From: Patescibacteria group bacterium
Lineage (GTDB): Bacteria; Patescibacteriota; Andersenbacteria; UBA10190
NCBI GenBank assembly: GCA_022574795.1
Contig: JACZRJ010000037.1
Span: 1-5,815, forward strand
Reading direction: 5' to 3'
Length of the DNA: 5,815 nucleotides
Made by a program: the position numbers and the translations under genes. The notes under the pieces were generated by a model, which was not told where the DNA came from, did no database searches, and saw only the letters and a list, made by a program, of their open reading frames with translations. This document shows, piece after piece, positions 4,147 through 5,815 of the stretch; within the stretch, counting starts at the first letter, position 1; each line of letters opens with the position of its first letter.

Positions 4147-5700
4147 GTGATCAGACCCACCACCAAATTAGTACTGGTAGTAACGTCCCTGCTGATCTTA
4201 GGCGTGCTCTGGCCGCTGCCAGTAAGCGCCCAGCTCCTCGTGCCGGAGGCCCAAGCACAATCCACCGACCTACAAGCTTCGGCTGGCCCTGGCCGCCAAA
4301 CACTAACCAACCAGGTTATTTCCTTTGGTGCCGGACAATCAACTGTTCCTGACGCCAACAGTATTAGAGAAATTCGCTGGGACTTTGGTGACAATACCAG
4401 CGCCATCGGCGACCAGGTAACCCACGCCTATGCTGACCCAGGCAAATACTTGGTCCGCCTCACTATCATCACTGATTTTGGTTCAAGCGAGGATACCACC
4501 GAGATACAGGTCTTCGACCAGGTCCTGCTAGTCATTGCCGACAGCAGCGCCAATCTCGACCAGCTCACACTAAGTCAACAGCAAGCGGCTGATGCTGGCT
4601 TACTTTTATTGCCCCTGATTGCCAAAAGCGGCGGCCCAGATGCTCTGGTGGAAGAAGAGCTCACTCAACTACTAGTTAATGCTCAAGAGGAATTCCGCCA
4701 AGCCAACCTCATTGTTGCCTGGACCTCCGGCGGTGTCGGGATTAATGTGCTCTCGCGCTTCGCTCAAAACATTAAGCAAAGCGATGAGCTCGCCTTCACC
4801 AACTTAGCTGCCTCGACCAAGGGAGTAGTTTTTCTCTCTGAGACGCCCTTTGGCGTCTTGGCGCCAACGGCGCAATCAACCTTCAACCAAATTCGTCCGG
4901 CCTTTATTATCTTGACCAGACCAGAGGCACTCTCGCTACTTATCGCCAACCAAACCGCTGAAGAAGCCAAGGACAAGATTATTGCCTCGCCAATTGAATA
5001 CCGACTGCTGGGCTCTTTTAGCGCCCGAGCAATCTCCGATATCGGTCTAACTAACTTTATGTCCTCGGGCATCAACTATCTAATAAATCAAGGTGTCCCG
5101 ATCAACAATATCGTTCTCATCCTGATGATCCCAGTGATCGCAACCATCCTGTCGTTTACTCGGCAGGTCATTGGCATTAAGGCCTTCGGCCTAATCACGC
5201 CAGCCATGACCACTCTCTCACTCTTAGTGTTAGGACTAATTCCTGGTTTGATTGTATTTATTGTGGTGCTGCTCTCCGGAACCATGACCCGCTTCTTGTT
5301 GCGAAAACTACGCTTACTCTATCTCCCGCGCATGGCCCTAGTTTTAACGAGCGCCAGCTTGGCGATTCTGGTTATGCTCGGCTTCGGCGTCGCCGCCGGC
5401 CGCACCGCCACCCTCTCTTTCTCAATCTTTCCCATTCTCATTCTCATTATCCTGGCCGAAGAATTTATTGCTGCCCAGTTCTCCCGTAACATCAGAACAG
5501 CTCTAACCACGACAGCCTGGACCCTGGCCCTGGCTGTCCTCTGCTACTTCATTGTTAGCTGGCAACTGTTACGCACCACCCTGCTGTCCTACCCCGAAGC
5601 AATTCTGCTAGCCATCCCCATTAATATCGCCTTGGGACGATTTTCAGGACTCAGACTAACCGAATACTTTCGCTTTCGCCACCTCCTAAGAATGAATTAG
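4147..5700 (+). CDS. Envelope protein: signal peptide, PKD domain, alpha/beta region, 7-TM domain
   Basis: This 517-residue protein starts with GTG at 4147, 18 bp after ruvC. Residues 1-28 form a signal peptide (KLVLVVTSLLILGVLWPLPVSA, with cleavage likely after VSA). A PKD domain covers about 45-123, marked by WDFGD (78-82), HAYADPGKY (93-101) and VRLTI. Residues 125-300 alternate strands and helices (VLLVIAD, LLLLPLIAK, LIVAWTSGG, GVVFLSET, AFIILTRPEA) and match no domain I can name. Seven hydrophobic helices follow (about 320-338, 344-363, 364-380, 395-415, 423-440, 453-474 and 480-497). The opening segment NNIVLILMIPVIATILSFTRQVIGIKAFGLITP is characteristic of the seven-helix domain that in other bacteria is fused to an inactive transglutaminase-like domain. 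Topology is thus an outside N-terminal part on a seven-helix membrane base, a receptor- or transport-like plan of unknown role. PKD domains usually bind proteins or glycans. Its end overlaps the convergent gene. Confidence 0.85.
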   Translation: MIRPTTKLVLVVTSLLILGVLWPLPVSAQLLVPEAQAQSTDLQASAGPGRQTLTNQVISFGAGQSTVPDANSIREIRWDFGDNTSAIGDQVTHAYADPGKYLVRLTIITDFGSSEDTTEIQVFDQVLLVIADSSANLDQLTLSQQQAADAGLLLLPLIAKSGGPDALVEEELTQLLVNAQEEFRQANLIVAWTSGGVGINVLSRFAQNIKQSDELAFTNLAASTKGVVFLSETPFGVLAPTAQSTFNQIRPAFIILTRPEALSLLIANQTAEEAKDKIIASPIEYRLLGSFSARAISDIGLTNFMSSGINYLINQGVPINNIVLILMIPVIATILSFTRQVIGIKAFGLITPAMTTLSLLVLGLIPGLIVFIVVLLSGTMTRFLLRKLRLLYLPRMALVLTSASLAILVMLGFGVAAGRTATLSFSIFPILILIILAEEFIAAQFSRNIRTALTTTAWTLALAVLCYFIVSWQLLRTTLLSYPEAILLAIPINIALGRFSGLRLTEYFRFRHLLRMN

Positions 5701-5815
5701 TGGTTTCTGTAAGACTATGGCCGCTATCTCATCACGCAGTTCACGAGGTGTCTTAGGGATGAATGCCCGCACTCTCGAATATTCCTCTCCCGTTAACAGC
5801 TCGTGGGCGATCCGC
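5686..5815 (-). CDS. C-terminal 42 codons of a convergent gene, product unknown
   Basis: On the minus strand an open frame enters from the right edge and ends at TAG (5688-5686). The visible residues begin RIAHELLTGEEYSRVRAFIP and end in ALVLQKP-like AIVLQKPLIHS, with a charged, helix-like composition (KTPRELRDEIAAIVL). It covers the whole stretch after the envelope gene and overlaps its last 15 bp tail to tail, as is common for convergent genes in compact genomes. The start lies outside the window. The LLTGEEY stretch is faintly like the C-terminal part of FtsH-type peptidases, but this is too short to assign. Confidence 0.6.
   Translation of the reverse strand, partial: RIAHELLTGEEYSRVRAFIPKTPRELRDEIAAIVLQKPLIHS

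Noticed and set aside
1..5815. CRISPR array, insertion sequence, tRNA or alternative genetic code
   Set aside because: No regularly spaced repeats, transposase, terminal inverted repeats or cloverleaf were seen, and TGA serves as a normal stop for yebC at the family's usual length.

Overview
This is a compact bacterial window read with the standard code: TGA ends yebC and is not read through. Its base composition is balanced. Small genome-economy features (short gaps, start codons almost without Shine-Dalgarno sites, a PKD/7-TM envelope protein beside Holliday-junction genes) suggest a Patescibacteria/CPR-type genome. That assignment is an inference from gene content and style, with no marker gene to fix it.

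Layout. On the minus strand at the left are a PgsA-type CDP-alcohol phosphatidyltransferase (25-561) and, upstream of it, ruvB (668-1696). The 106-bp gap between them holds a 19-bp direct repeat. A long non-coding stretch (1697-2101) separates ruvB from a rightward block. It contains a ruvB promoter that predicts a leaderless mRNA, and a good rightward promoter (TTGACT, 17 bp, TACAGT). The predicted start of that promoter falls exactly at the base of a 20-bp imperfect long-range stem (1895-1914 with 2010-2029). I read this as a probable structured RNA of about 135 nt, or else a structured leader of the next gene. A second inverted repeat (2058-2065 with 2092-2099) ends two bases before the start codon of that gene.

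The rightward block holds a membrane-anchored protein with beta-helix character (2102-2812), yebC (2826-3584), ruvC (3631-4128) and a large envelope protein (4147-5700). The large protein has a signal peptide, a PKD domain, an unassigned alpha/beta region and a C-terminal seven-helix domain. A convergent minus-strand gene enters from the right edge (5686-5815). Only its last 42 codons are visible, and they overlap the envelope gene by 15 bp.

How the genes work together. RuvC (resolvase) and RuvB (branch-migration motor) act on Holliday junctions. The classical yebC-ruvC-ruvA-ruvB order is broken here: ruvB is transcribed divergently and no ruvA is present. The two unassigned proteins are both predicted to face the outside of the membrane and flank the yebC-ruvC pair; I see no direct functional link between them and DNA repair. 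The most notable unexplained signal is the structured region at 1860-2101.
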